In this document: in pieces, positions 37,060 to 47,376 of the stretch
How the letters are laid out: each line of letters opens with the position of its first letter
Numbering within the stretch: position 1 is the stretch's first letter
From: a virus
IMG/VR virus record: IMGVR_UViG_3300023115_000024
Location: 1 to 57,755 of that record
Direction: 5' to 3' (one strand)
Length of the DNA: 57,755 nt
Position numbers and translations under genes: made by a program
The notes under the pieces: generated by a model
What the model saw: only the letters and a program-made list of their open reading frames with translations
Database searches by the model: none
What the model was told of the DNA's origin: nothing

Positions 37060-37088
37060 AGTGTAACACCATTAATAGTGTTTGTCAA
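37060..37088 (-). promoter_or_regulatory. sigma70-type promoter of the HAD gene
   Basis: Minus strand TTGACA, 17-base spacer, TACACT; just upstream of the AGGC leader, over the end of the PAAR gene's downstream gap. Confidence 0.7.
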
Positions 37089-37089
37089 C

Positions 37090-37407
37090 CTATTCGTTGT
37101 GTTCTGTGTCGTCTGATCCTGCAATTATTCTTGCTTTATATATGCCGTCGCGGCCAACTTGGTCATCTACTCTTGCTTCTAATTTGCCATTTACTTCAAC
37201 AGTGCCACTGCCTGTAATTATATAATCTTTGTGTCCGCACTCTGTTTCTACACAATCACCTACCCTAGCTACTAGTCTACCATTTATTTCTGTATCAGGA
37301 CTTCCAGTGATAATTCTGCCTTTTGTATTTGGACGTTCGCCGTGGTCTGGATGGTAACAAGTACCTTCTGTTTGATCATTTACTCGTGCGCTGGGTTTGC
37401 CGCTCAT
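37090..37407 (-). CDS. PAAR-repeat tail-spike tip protein
   Basis: A 105-residue PAAR protein: SGKPSARVNDQTEG, CYHPDHG, TGSPDTEINGRLVARVGDCV, CGHKDYIITGSGTVEVNGKL, three PAAR-like repeats with Cys/His that would hold the tip metal ion. It sharpens the baseplate spike (T4 gp5.4-like). Its ATG overlaps the stop of the 1280-residue tail gene by one base. Confidence 0.9.
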   Translation of the reverse strand: MSGKPSARVNDQTEGTCYHPDHGERPNTKGRIITGSPDTEINGRLVARVGDCVETECGHKDYIITGSGTVEVNGKLEARVDDQVGRDGIYKARIIAGSDDTEHNE

Positions 37408-40400
37408 TATAGATATCCGCCTGTGCGGTCAATACCATCGCTGCTATATGTGCGTGGAGAAATTCTAGCACCACTTGTAATATCAGGCGAAGGATCTGAT
37501 AAAATTGGTGGTTCTTGTCTAGCTATCAGTGCTTCTAACTGGGGGAATGCTACGGCACAAGTGCTTATTATTGCAGCTCTTGCATTTTCTAACAACGGTG
37601 TAGCAGCATTTGCTAGAGATTTAGCTGAATTGGCTGCGTTTTTTGCAACACCGCTGAGCATGTTGGCCGTAACTTTAACAAAATCAAATTTTGCTTCTTC
37701 AGCAGCCTTTTCAGCAACCGCTACAAGCTTTTTAACATCTGTTTCAACAGCGATAGCATTTTTCTTATCCTGAATTTTAGTCGCATCAAACCCACCTAAG
37801 CCTGCTGTTGCAGCAGCAGCCTCTTTACGCAAAACTTCAACAGAATCTGCAAAGGGTGCAATAGAGGCATAATGTTCTTTGGTTGCTCTTTCATTTGCGT
37901 CTGCACCACTAATCAAATCAGTGGTAGGATTCATAGGACCTAATACTATTGTTCTATCACCTACAACCAAAGTCTTTGATTTACTGGGTTCTGTAAAAGA
38001 AGGAATACCCGCTGGAACTAAATCTGTTGTGTCAATAGGCGGAGGTCTTACGCCTTGCACATTGTTAACGACATTAAACTGATCTTCTACATCTACTCCT
38101 GTGCCAGTTCGTTCTCTCCAAGCTTCTTCCCATTCGTTGACAGGCAGCCAGTTTGTTCCTGCAACAATGAATAATTCTCCGAATTCTACATCTTCGCTGC
38201 GTCTAAAGTTATTAATTCGCACTAACCTTTCATTAGGATATATCCCTGCCCTGAAATCAGCTGTTGCTCTTTCAGAAGTGTTATAGGTTAAAACACCGTC
38301 AAGAGCTACAAATGGTTGTGGGCCTTCACCGGGATCACCTGCATTGAGCAATGCAATTTCTGCTGCTAATTCTTCTGCGGTTTTTTCTTGACCTATAGTA
38401 ACAGTTGTGTCTCCGTTTATTCGTCCGGTAAAGGCTGTATTATCTCCGTCAGAATTTCTTTCAAAAAATATCCTATAAGCATCTTGACCTGCAAATTTTA
38501 CATATTGTATAGAATTGGGTTTTAGATAATCTAAGTGATAGTCGCTTGCAACTTGTATACCTGTAGACTTTGAAATTAATATATCGGTTTCATCATAAAT
38601 AGTGTTCATTTCTACAGTTTTTTGCCACGCTCCGTTGTTTTTTGCATCTTGCCATGGAATGTATTCAACTCCTTCAATATCTGATGCATCAAAATAGCCA
38701 AAATACCAGTTGAATGGATCATAAATTGTAGAAGGACCAAAAGAACTGTTTGCTTCAATTGTTTCGCTGGCAGGATATCCTTGATCTTGAGCATGATTAA
38801 TAATAAGTCTATAATATACTTCTCCGGTTTCGTCCCATGTAAACTTATCGTTTTGATTAATGATCCCTCCGTTATTACCAGGATCATATATGTCGCCGCC
38901 TATCACTCTAAACTTATATTCTATAGGAGTACTAGTGCCCGTTTGATATGTGGGTAGGAAGCGACTTGTACCTGTAAATCTATCGTCATTTACATCTAAA
39001 TATTTTAAATAAAACTCTGCCGCGGCTTCGTACCAACCTGCAGGAAGACCAAAATATGTTACTAGTTCTTGTTCTGTAACACGTACAATAGTAAAAACAT
39101 TATTTCCGTCTATACTAATAGGACAACCAGCAGGTTGTTCTACTGCTTCTAATTGCCCAATCTCCGCATCAAATCTAATGTTATTGAAAGAGCCTGTGTT
39201 GTTTGCACCCTTTATAATTCTTTCATTTTTAAATCTATTTACTGCGCCGCGCCCTTCGTCCCATTCACTTAGAGTAAATATTCCTATCACACCTCCTAGT
39301 GCAAGTTCGTTTTGTGCGCTAAATTCAAATTCATTTTCGACGGTTGTTTCTGCGGCAGCATTATCGCCTTCATCTATAATTCTTTGCGCCCAATAATTCA
39401 GACCTCCTTTCTCGGCAGGTCTGTTGAGAGTTGATGTATACCATCCGTTAATAAGTGTTGCCCTTGCAGTTTTTGTAGTTTTTACTAGTTTTAAACCTTC
39501 GGACACTGTTCCATCTGCATATTGAATTACCATTCCATCCTGATATACTGCAAGTGCATCTTCTACATCTGCTGGATCTCCTGAAGTTGTGGCTGGTTCT
39601 ACTGTAATGCGATTTCTTTCCACATACTCATTGAAAGTTTCATAGTCGGGATTTCTACGGTCAGATGATTCAAGTACAATTGATCTCTTCATATTAGAGT
39701 TTAGATCTGCTGCCACACTAGGCCAACGTGATAGATCACTAAAATCATTATCATAACCTAAAAGCAATGGATCAATAGTAACAAGTTCGTCGGTAGTAGG
39801 TGCTCTTCCTCGTTCTTCTAATGTAAGTGCAAGAAAACCGTCTACAAGAGCCCAGTTCATGAAGTATGATCTTGAAACAATCGGAAAAAACGGATAGTTC
39901 TGGTTCTGGGGTACTAAATAATCGCCTTCTATATATTCAGAATATGGCGCTCTACCACTACTGACAGGATCATACCAAATTTTATCAGTCAAAGAATACC
40001 CTTGGCTCCATTCGATAATTCCTTCAACGTCACCAGGTGACTGTCGCACATACGGAATACCTTGTGTACCCAATCTTGGAGGACCGCCTGGAGTATCACT
40101 GTACCAAAATACCAAATTTAATTTATTTTGAGCAAGGCCAGATGGACTTTTGTCTGCTGGTGACGATCCAAAATATTGTATTCTCTCTCTGCCAACAATA
40201 TATTCATTATCAAATTTCAACTCGTAGGAAAAAATCTCTCCGTCACAGGGAATAGGTATTTTAAACCTGTTGTACACATCTCTCGGCTCGCCAAATTGGA
40301 AGCCGTGTGTTTTCAGCTCATTTACAGCCTTGTTGTATGTTTGGGGTATAAGCCGTGTGTTACTAGGAACTGATTGTCCGTCCCATTCAACTCCTAAGAA

Positions 40401-41249
40401 CTTTTCTGTATCTTTTGCACCTCTGAAACTTATGTTACCTTCAAATACAAAAACAGGCGGCTCATCTACAGGTGCCATTATATTAGAATTTTCTGCAATA
40501 TCGCCTATAGCTTGAGTAACTGCTTTTCCAGCCGTTTTTGAAATATTTTTTGCAATGTCGGCTGCTGTATCTAGCATTGTGTTTTTACCACTAGCAATGT
40601 TAGAATTTGATGTTTCTATGGCAGTCCTTGCCTGTGAAAAGGCAGCTCTCACAGGTGCCATAATAGTATTAAATGTGTTAATAATGTTATCTACTACAGC
40701 TTGATGATAAGCTCTTTGTTCTTCCCAATCTGTAGCGTAAGGACCGGTTAGTATATCTAATTCTTCATTATAGTCATCTATTAGATTGTTGGCTGCATCA
40801 ATAATGCTTTGTTGCGCTGCTACATCATCATCGTAAGTTTCTGATTCTGTATCTAAACCATCTATTACAGATTGGGCATCGCTTGCTATTTGATTTTGCT
40901 CACTAATTGCATTAGAATACCAGCCATTTGAGCTTGCAATTTGGTTCTGTTCTTCTTCTGCTCTTGATACTTTTTCTTCGTAAGGTCTTAATTTAGCATT
41001 AACCCTACTAACAATATTGTTAAGTTCAGCAACAATAGGATTGATAACTTGTGTGAGATCACCTAACGCTTTAAACGTTTCACTAGCCGCATCAATAGCA
41101 TCTAATTGTGCAAGATAAGAAGGCCCGTCAGTCTGTGCGCCAGTGCTTTTACCTGTATTAGAAATATCACCCGTATCGAGATTCATAGTATCGCATGAAT
41201 CGATAGCGAGCTGTTGAGTTTCTAATATTGCTGGTATGCTAACTGGCAT
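37407..41249 (-). CDS. large tail/baseplate structural protein with DUF4214-like segment
   Basis: A 1280-residue protein. Residues 1-270 are helical and coiled-coil; the middle is a series of beta-rich segments with Trp/Tyr/Gly; around 600-660 INGWYTSTLNRPAEKGGLNYW plus VENEFEFSAQNE matches the DUF4214 pattern found in adhesins and S-layer-linked proteins; residues 1130-1280 are helical again with Ala-rich repeats. Being translationally fused to the PAAR gene argues for a baseplate or central tail-fibre component. AAAGGAATGAA precedes the ATG. Confidence 0.75.
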   Translation of the reverse strand: MPVSIPAILETQQLAIDSCDTMNLDTGDISNTGKSTGAQTDGPSYLAQLDAIDAASETFKALGDLTQVINPIVAELNNIVSRVNAKLRPYEEKVSRAEEEQNQIASSNGWYSNAISEQNQIASDAQSVIDGLDTESETYDDDVAAQQSIIDAANNLIDDYNEELDILTGPYATDWEEQRAYHQAVVDNIINTFNTIMAPVRAAFSQARTAIETSNSNIASGKNTMLDTAADIAKNISKTAGKAVTQAIGDIAENSNIMAPVDEPPVFVFEGNISFRGAKDTEKFLGVEWDGQSVPSNTRLIPQTYNKAVNELKTHGFQFGEPRDVYNRFKIPIPCDGEIFSYELKFDNEYIVGRERIQYFGSSPADKSPSGLAQNKLNLVFWYSDTPGGPPRLGTQGIPYVRQSPGDVEGIIEWSQGYSLTDKIWYDPVSSGRAPYSEYIEGDYLVPQNQNYPFFPIVSRSYFMNWALVDGFLALTLEERGRAPTTDELVTIDPLLLGYDNDFSDLSRWPSVAADLNSNMKRSIVLESSDRRNPDYETFNEYVERNRITVEPATTSGDPADVEDALAVYQDGMVIQYADGTVSEGLKLVKTTKTARATLINGWYTSTLNRPAEKGGLNYWAQRIIDEGDNAAAETTVENEFEFSAQNELALGGVIGIFTLSEWDEGRGAVNRFKNERIIKGANNTGSFNNIRFDAEIGQLEAVEQPAGCPISIDGNNVFTIVRVTEQELVTYFGLPAGWYEAAAEFYLKYLDVNDDRFTGTSRFLPTYQTGTSTPIEYKFRVIGGDIYDPGNNGGIINQNDKFTWDETGEVYYRLIINHAQDQGYPASETIEANSSFGPSTIYDPFNWYFGYFDASDIEGVEYIPWQDAKNNGAWQKTVEMNTIYDETDILISKSTGIQVASDYHLDYLKPNSIQYVKFAGQDAYRIFFERNSDGDNTAFTGRINGDTTVTIGQEKTAEELAAEIALLNAGDPGEGPQPFVALDGVLTYNTSERATADFRAGIYPNERLVRINNFRRSEDVEFGELFIVAGTNWLPVNEWEEAWRERTGTGVDVEDQFNVVNNVQGVRPPPIDTTDLVPAGIPSFTEPSKSKTLVVGDRTIVLGPMNPTTDLISGADANERATKEHYASIAPFADSVEVLRKEAAAATAGLGGFDATKIQDKKNAIAVETDVKKLVAVAEKAAEEAKFDFVKVTANMLSGVAKNAANSAKSLANAATPLLENARAAIISTCAVAFPQLEALIARQEPPILSDPSPDITSGARISPRTYSSDGIDRTGGYL

Positions 41250-41258
41250 TTCATTCCT

Positions 41259-41546
41259 TTACAATTGTATCCCTGTTGTGCTGCTCACGTACTGTTTTGC
41301 CATTTCGGCATCAGTTTTATGAACAACCAACACTGCACTTTTATTTATTTTCACTCGTGCATCAGGATTTATCGTAAAGGAAAATGGGCCTAGGCCAATG
41401 CCTTGTTGTGTGGCCATAATGGCCATAGGTTTTTCAACAGTAATTGATTTGTCATCTTCTTCAACAAAGCGAGAAACAACTTCTTCTCCACCTGTGGTTT
41501 TGATAGTAACTGTGTCTGTTGCTTTGTATGGTGTTTCAATTATCAT
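41259..41546 (-). CDS. 95-residue beta-rich conserved phage protein
   Basis: VTIKTTGGEEVVSRFVEEDD, KSITVEKPMAIMATQQGIGL, FSFTINPDARVKINKSAVLV: strongly resembles an Sm/SH3-like barrel. Common beside nrd genes in marine phages. Overlaps the glutaredoxin gene by four bases. Function unknown. Confidence 0.65.
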   Translation of the reverse strand: MIIETPYKATDTVTIKTTGGEEVVSRFVEEDDKSITVEKPMAIMATQQGIGLGPFSFTINPDARVKINKSAVLVVHKTDAEMAKQYVSSTTGIQL

Positions 41547-41794
41547 AAAGAGTGTCCTGTTCCTGTATAACCTGTATCTTCAATGTATTTGGTAAACTGT
41601 TCGTAGCCGCCAATCTTTTGTCCGTTAACAACAATCTGCGGGAATGTACGTGCTTCTGGAAATTCTGTGAGAACTGCATCTCTATCAAAATCTTTGCCTA
41701 GTTCTAGATATTCAAATTGATAGCCACGCTGTTCGCATAGTGCTTTTGCTTTTGTGCATGACGGACATGCTGGTTTACCCCATATGTGTATCAT
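41543..41794 (-). CDS. nrdC: glutaredoxin
   Basis: An 83-residue glutaredoxin: WGKPACPSCTKAKALCEQRG with the redox pair Cys10/Cys13 (CPSC), RTFPQIVVNGQKIGGYEQF with the cis-Pro and GG elements. It would reduce the neighbouring class Ia ribonucleotide reductase. Overlaps nrdB by four bases. Confidence 0.93.
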   Translation of the reverse strand: MIHIWGKPACPSCTKAKALCEQRGYQFEYLELGKDFDRDAVLTEFPEARTFPQIVVNGQKIGGYEQFTKYIEDTGYTGTGHSL

Positions 41795-42894
41795 AATGAA
41801 AATCCTTTCAATGAATCTTTGTCAACATCTTGTTTGATACCGCCGATGATGTAGGATTCAACTTCTGTTTCTTGTGGTGCAACTTGCAATCCTGAACTTG
41901 ACAACCAGTGTGTAGTCCACGGTAGTGGATTTGTATTTACTGGCTGATCAAATATTGCTTGCATACCTAGTGCCTTTAGGCGACGGTTTGCAATGTATTC
42001 TACATACTGATGTAGTAATGTAGAGTTAAGACCAATCATAGAACCATCTTTAAACAAATATTCTGCCCAGTCCTTTTCTTCAGCAACACATTCACGCCAT
42101 AGATCATAAACTTCATCTTCACACTCTTTTGCAATAGCTGCCATTTCTGGATCGTCTTTGCCTTGTGCCCACAACTTCAATACGTGCGTACTCAGTGCCA
42201 AGTGCTGTGCTTCGTCACGAGCAATTAGTGAAATAATTTTTGCAGAGCCTTCCATTAGTTTTAGTTCGCCAAAACCAAATGTACATGCAAAACTTACATA
42301 GAAACGTAGTCCTTCTAGAATATTTACAGTCTGCATAGCTAGATACAGTTTCTTTTTGACATCACGCATATTGCCTTCACCACGATGCATAAACGCATCA
42401 GCCGCTTCGTTGAACTCGTCGTAATATTTGGTTACACTTTGCGCTCGTGCTAGAATTTTTTCGTCATCTAAGATTGTATCAAATACTTCACTTGGGTCTG
42501 CATATACATTTTTCATAATGTGTGTATAAGAGCGTGAGTGGATAGTTTCAAAGAAGTCCCAAGTAACAATACAGCCTTCTAGCTCAGGTAAACTTACGTG
42601 TGGCAAAAAGGCTAGGCATGGGCCACGCCCTTGTACACTGTCTAGTAGTGTTTGATACTTTAGGTTTGCTGTAAAGATGTGCTTCTGCTCTGGTCTAAAA
42701 TTTTGATAATCTGCGCGATCTTTTTGTAAACTAACCTCTTCTGGGCGCCAAAAATAACCCAGCATAGTCTGGTTAAGTTTGTCAAACACAGGGAACTTAA
42801 ATGTGTCATATCTCTGTGTGTTTTGGTCTGCTCCAAAGAACATTGGCTGTTTTGTGAAGTCGACTTTTTCTTTGTTAAAAACTGTCTTTGACAT
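41791..42894 (-). CDS. nrdB: ribonucleotide reductase class Ia small subunit
   Basis: A 367-residue NrdB with all diiron ligands: LKYQTLLDSVQGR (Asp), WDFFETIHSRSYTHI (Glu, His and the radical Tyr), ILEGLRFYVSF (Glu) and IARDEAQHLAL (Glu, His). The C-terminal tail ending DSLKGFSL should dock on NrdA. Makes dNTPs with NrdA and glutaredoxin for phage DNA synthesis. Confidence 0.96.
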   Translation of the reverse strand: MSKTVFNKEKVDFTKQPMFFGADQNTQRYDTFKFPVFDKLNQTMLGYFWRPEEVSLQKDRADYQNFRPEQKHIFTANLKYQTLLDSVQGRGPCLAFLPHVSLPELEGCIVTWDFFETIHSRSYTHIMKNVYADPSEVFDTILDDEKILARAQSVTKYYDEFNEAADAFMHRGEGNMRDVKKKLYLAMQTVNILEGLRFYVSFACTFGFGELKLMEGSAKIISLIARDEAQHLALSTHVLKLWAQGKDDPEMAAIAKECEDEVYDLWRECVAEEKDWAEYLFKDGSMIGLNSTLLHQYVEYIANRRLKALGMQAIFDQPVNTNPLPWTTHWLSSSGLQVAPQETEVESYIIGGIKQDVDKDSLKGFSL

Positions 42895-42923
42895 TCTATA
42901 TCCTATAATTTGTTTATTAATCT

Positions 42924-42952
42924 ATTGTAAACTCATTGTCGAAACTTGTCAA
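42924..42952 (-). promoter_or_regulatory. sigma70-type promoter of nrdB-glutaredoxin
   Basis: Minus strand TTGACA, 17-base spacer, TACAAT, in the gap between nrdA and nrdB; lets nrdB be made independently of nrdA. Confidence 0.75.
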
Positions 42953-42953
42953 G

Positions 42954-45260
42954 TTAAATCGCACAAGCTTCACATGCTTCTTCTTCATCTAAACTATCAA
43001 CAGCAGGCAGAAGAGTCTCTTGTGTTTTTTCTTCTTCTATCTCACTTGGATCAGTCTTATAATCATAGGTATTCTGATAATAAGAAGTCTTCCAACCATA
43101 CTTGTACGTATTTAACAAGTCTTGAATCATTACACTCATAGGCACTTCATTATTTTCATAATTAGTTGGATTATAGCTCCAGTTACCTGATATAGCTTGG
43201 TCAAAGAATTTCTGCATTACTGCAACTACATTGATATAACCTTCGTTTGATGGCATATCCCACAATAACGTATAATAGTTTTTCAAACTTTGATACTGTG
43301 GAACAATCTGCTTAAGAGGCCCTTTCTTCGACTTCTTAACGGACAGGTAGCCGCGGGGTGGTTCAATTCCGTTGGTAGCGTTTGACACAACAGAACTGCT
43401 CTCCGATGGCATCTGTGCGGACAAAGTCGAATGTCTGAGCCCGTGTTCTCTAATAGCATTGCGTAAACCACCCCAATCATAACTTAATTTGTTTTCTACA
43501 ATCGTGTCTACATCCTTTTTATATGTGTCAATAGGAAGGATGCCTTCAGCGTATTTAGTGCGCTCAAAATACTCACAAGCACCTCTTTCCTGCGCTAATT
43601 TGTTGCTGGCCTTTAATAGATAGTACTGGAATGCTTCTGTAAGATCATGCACCAATTTCCATGCTTGACTATCTGCATAGTTTACTCTATGTTTTGCTAG
43701 ATAATGTGCGAGTCCGATATAGCCTATGCCCAACGAACGTCTTGCTTTAGTAGATTTTTCTGCTGCCGCAATAGGGTAACGCTGATAATCAATAATTTCT
43801 TCTAATGCTCTTACAGCAAGATCGCACAACTCTTCTAAATCATCTAAATGCTTAATTACACCTACATTAATAGCAGACAAAATACACAGTGCTATTTCGC
43901 CATCTGGATCATCTATGTGTTGCAAGGGCTTTGTAGGAAGTGTAATCTCTTGACACAAATTACTCATATAAACTGTATCTTTAAATGAACTGTGTGTATT
44001 ACAATGATCTACATTCATAATATAGATACGTCCTGTCTCTGCCCGTTCTTTGATTAGATCTGAAAACAATTCCATAGCATCAATTTTCTTTTTCTTGATA
44101 CTGGTTTTGCGTTCATACATTTCATACATCTCTTTAAACTTGTCAGCATCACCAAAATATGCTTCGTACAAACCTGGAACATCGTGCGGCGAGAAAAGAG
44201 TAATTTCTCCTCCAGATAACAAACGTTCATACATTGTTTTATTAAGTTGAATTGAATAGTCTAGCTTACGCACACGATTGTCTTCTGTACCTTTGTTGTT
44301 CTTTAGCACAAGAATGTCTTCAATCTCTTGATGCCAAAACGGAAAATGCACAGTAGCTGAACCACCACGTACACCATTTTGTGTGCAACAACGAACAGTT
44401 GATTCAAACTTCTTTAGGAAAGGAATGATACCTGTATGTGCTACTTCACCGCCACGTATCTTTGAGTTTACACCCCGTATTCTTCCAGAATTGATACCAA
44501 TCCCTGCACGTTGCGCTGTGTAACGGCCAATAGCCATGTCACTAGCAAAAATGGAGTCAAGAGTATCATCACTGTCAACCAGGACACAACTAGCAAACTG
44601 ACGAACAGGGGTACGGACACCAGCCATAACGGGTGTAGGTATGTTGATTCTAAAAAGTGAGGTCGCATCGTAGTATCTCCTTACATAGTGCATTCTGTCT
44701 TCTTTAGGATAATTTGCAAATAGTGTTGCTGCAATCATCATGTACATAAACTGCGGAGTCTCAAAAATTTCTCCTGATGATCTATCCTGACAAAGATACT
44801 TATCTACAACTTGGCGCAAGCCTGCATATGTAAAGTTTTCGTCACGCTTGTGATGTATATAGCTATCTAAACGGTCAATTTCTTCAGCAGAATATTTTTC
44901 TAATATTTCTTTGTCATATACGCCACGTTCAATATTTTTTTCGATCATTTGATACAAGGAAATGGGTTCATATTCACCAAAAACCTGTTTGTTTGTTCCA
45001 TAAGATAATAATCTCGCGGCAGCATATTGATAGTTAGGAGCATCTAAAGAGATAAGATCATTTGCACTGCGTACAAGCACTTCTTGTATTTCTGCTGTGC
45101 TCATGCCATCATAAAATTGTAAATTTGCATTCATTTCAATTTGACTTGCACTAACACCTGCTAAACCTTCACAGGCATGCATTACTACCTTGTGGATTTT
45201 ATCAATGTTAATGTGTTCCTTGCCGCCGTCACGCTTGACGATCATAATCCCGTTAGACAT
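42954..45260 (-). CDS. nrdA: ribonucleotide reductase class Ia large subunit
   Basis: A 768-residue NrdA, close to the 761 residues of E. coli. Visible parts: N-terminal ATP-cone (VKRDGGKEHINIDKIHKVV), RQFASCVLVDSDDTLDSIF with an active-site Cys, CTQNGVRGGSATVHFPFWH, LCQEITLPT with the radical-site region, LGIGYIGLAHYLAKH, the QSLKNYYTLLWDMPS radical-transfer Tyr pair, and a C-terminal CEACAI redox tail. No intein or split is seen. AAGGAGAAAAA precedes the ATG; an AATAAATA box lies upstream. Confidence 0.96.
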   Translation of the reverse strand: MSNGIMIVKRDGGKEHINIDKIHKVVMHACEGLAGVSASQIEMNANLQFYDGMSTAEIQEVLVRSANDLISLDAPNYQYAAARLLSYGTNKQVFGEYEPISLYQMIEKNIERGVYDKEILEKYSAEEIDRLDSYIHHKRDENFTYAGLRQVVDKYLCQDRSSGEIFETPQFMYMMIAATLFANYPKEDRMHYVRRYYDATSLFRINIPTPVMAGVRTPVRQFASCVLVDSDDTLDSIFASDMAIGRYTAQRAGIGINSGRIRGVNSKIRGGEVAHTGIIPFLKKFESTVRCCTQNGVRGGSATVHFPFWHQEIEDILVLKNNKGTEDNRVRKLDYSIQLNKTMYERLLSGGEITLFSPHDVPGLYEAYFGDADKFKEMYEMYERKTSIKKKKIDAMELFSDLIKERAETGRIYIMNVDHCNTHSSFKDTVYMSNLCQEITLPTKPLQHIDDPDGEIALCILSAINVGVIKHLDDLEELCDLAVRALEEIIDYQRYPIAAAEKSTKARRSLGIGYIGLAHYLAKHRVNYADSQAWKLVHDLTEAFQYYLLKASNKLAQERGACEYFERTKYAEGILPIDTYKKDVDTIVENKLSYDWGGLRNAIREHGLRHSTLSAQMPSESSSVVSNATNGIEPPRGYLSVKKSKKGPLKQIVPQYQSLKNYYTLLWDMPSNEGYINVVAVMQKFFDQAISGNWSYNPTNYENNEVPMSVMIQDLLNTYKYGWKTSYYQNTYDYKTDPSEIEEEKTQETLLPAVDSLDEEEACEACAI

Positions 45261-45285
45261 TTTTTCTCCTTATTCAATGAAATAT

Positions 45286-45711
45286 TTATTGTAGTCTTGG
45301 TAGGGTATGCTCACATTGCGAATGCAGATTTGATGGTAATTCATCAATATGAACATGTGTGTCTCCCTTGTATCCAACCACACGGTTGTTGATGTATAAT
45401 AGATAATATGTTGCAGAATTCTCTCGATCCTGTACAATATGTATCATGTACGATGCTTGGGATAAAACGTCTGTTAATTGTAAGGTGTAACAAATCGCTA
45501 ATATCTTTACGAAGGGACAATAATTATTTTCCTCTAAAAGTTCCCAAGGGTCAGGCCATGTGCTAGGTGTAAAAGGATCCGCTGCAATTTTGCATAAAGG
45601 AGCAGAATTATAAAAGTCAATAGTCTGTTGTATAGGGTCTTGTGATGTTTCGAGTTTGGTTCGAAATTCTCTCCAAGAGACTAATCGGTCTTCGTATGTT
45701 TGGTTGAACAT
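45286..45711 (-). CDS. 141-residue conserved phage protein
   Basis: WREFRTKLETSQDPIQQTID, FYNSAPLCKIAADPFTPSTW and PDPWELLEENNYCPFVKILA are characteristic of a protein found in marine T4-like phages next to structural genes; function unknown. The ATG overlaps the tail-spike stop by one base. Confidence 0.65.
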   Translation of the reverse strand: MFNQTYEDRLVSWREFRTKLETSQDPIQQTIDFYNSAPLCKIAADPFTPSTWPDPWELLEENNYCPFVKILAICYTLQLTDVLSQASYMIHIVQDRENSATYYLLYINNRVVGYKGDTHVHIDELPSNLHSQCEHTLPRLQ

Positions 45712-47324
45712 TAGGATTTTATCTTAACTCTGTATTCCAATTGTGCGTTATCGTTTTGAGTTAAGTTTAACACATTTAGGTCCAATGTGTCAAGTAAAGA
45801 ATCTGAATTATTATCAACTAATGCTACAGAAAATTCTAATTTCTCTGTATCTAATGCAGATCCTCCAATAAAGTCAAAGTCGTCTGTAATTTGTGATAAA
45901 TTGTATGCTGGATTAATTGTAATGTGCAATGTTCCTGTTCGTGTTGCTACGATAGTTTCACTTTTATATACGTATTCAACTTCGATAGTTTTTTCTCTGT
46001 CTGCTGCAAAGCCTAATAACTTAGTAGGCACAGGCACTTCATTAATAGGAATAGTCTTTGTAAACTCTATTTCAGTTATACTGTTTCCTTCAACTTCAGG
46101 AATATAAACTGCGGTGCTATACCTACTGTCAAAGCCTAGTTCTTCTGTACGTGCAAACCAATCGCCTATTGATTGATTGTTTGCTGTATCAAACTTGATC
46201 ACAGGCCAGGCTGCATTTTCTGGGCTGCCGCCATTATTGCCTACACTAAAGAATTTATTAGACTCGCTAGTGTTAGAAGTTCCTGTTATCACACTAATTG
46301 CCATGCGTTTTATTTGGTCAAATGTACAATTGTTAATCTTGGTATGTCTAGGGCCATAACTTTGCCCAGGCGATCCTAATATAGTGTAGGCTCCTAGCTT
46401 TACCCCTTCAAATAATTCATAAAATTTACAGTGTTCAAATGTGTTGTTGATAACATCATCATCTGCAACTAATCCAAGATTTTTGCCTTTAACGGAAATA
46501 TTTCTAAAAATGTTATTTGAAGATGTAACAGCTTGACTGAGAGCTTTAATTTCAATGGCAATATCACTTGCACTAAAATTACTGTTAATTAATTCAAATG
46601 ATCCTAAAAACTTAATATTTTCAAAAACACTATCTGCACAGCAATCTACGATTAACGATTTTTGATTGTTGCTTTGGATAGTCATTCCAGATACTAAGAT
46701 GTTTCTTGGCTGATTGAGACTTGTTGTAGTAGATCTACTTGCTGGAACGCCAGGAGTGCCTTCTAAATTCTGAGTAACAAACATCTCGTTTGAGAAATCT
46801 GATGATGCTCTAAATATAGTTTTATCTTCGCCTGCACCTACAATAGTTGCGTAAGGCGGAATGTGTATTGTTTGTGAAATTTCGTAAACACCTGGATCTA
46901 TAAATAATTTTACTCTTGATACTTCATTATTTTTTGTAGAGGGCCCTAAGAATAATTCATCTAGTGCTCTTTGAATAGCAGCAGTTTGATCTGTGCCATC
47001 TCCTGTTGCGCCAAAAGAACGTATACTTACAATATCATCTAATCTTTCTTGTAGTGTTCTTTCTATAGGTGAATTTGCAGTGTCGCCTGTTTGTATTGTA
47101 CTGTTAACTTTATATGTATATGTGTTAGCGAGTTGAAAAAGATCATCGTGCTCTGTAAGAAGTTTTGTATTTCCTACGTAAGGTGCACCTTCTGATACTG
47201 CACCATTGCCTATATAAAGTTCTTGTGAATCAACTGCCCACCCGAACTCGCCAGATGCTAGTTGGGGTAAATCTGTTCTTCTTCCTCTACGGATCTGTAT
47301 TCGTGATATTGATACGACAGCCAC
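45711..47324 (-). CDS. tail-spike / fibre protein with pectate-lyase-like beta-helix
   Basis: A 537-residue protein with a GTG start behind TAGGAGACACAA. Residues 8-50 (IQIRRGRRTDLPQLASGEFG then WAVDSQELYIGNG) are the virion-attachment module shared by many fibres. IRSFGATGDGTDQTAAIQRAL (about 97-117) opens a right-handed beta-helix of the pectate lyase superfamily running to about 380. The remainder is a beta-sandwich-like C-terminus. Probably binds or degrades host surface polysaccharide. Confidence 0.85.
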   Translation of the reverse strand: MAVVSISRIQIRRGRRTDLPQLASGEFGWAVDSQELYIGNGAVSEGAPYVGNTKLLTEHDDLFQLANTYTYKVNSTIQTGDTANSPIERTLQERLDDIVSIRSFGATGDGTDQTAAIQRALDELFLGPSTKNNEVSRVKLFIDPGVYEISQTIHIPPYATIVGAGEDKTIFRASSDFSNEMFVTQNLEGTPGVPASRSTTTSLNQPRNILVSGMTIQSNNQKSLIVDCCADSVFENIKFLGSFELINSNFSASDIAIEIKALSQAVTSSNNIFRNISVKGKNLGLVADDDVINNTFEHCKFYELFEGVKLGAYTILGSPGQSYGPRHTKINNCTFDQIKRMAISVITGTSNTSESNKFFSVGNNGGSPENAAWPVIKFDTANNQSIGDWFARTEELGFDSRYSTAVYIPEVEGNSITEIEFTKTIPINEVPVPTKLLGFAADREKTIEVEYVYKSETIVATRTGTLHITINPAYNLSQITDDFDFIGGSALDTEKLEFSVALVDNNSDSLLDTLDLNVLNLTQNDNAQLEYRVKIKS

Positions 47325-47376
47325 TTGTGTCTCCTACATATTAATTATATGTATTTATTCAATTATTCAAGTTGTC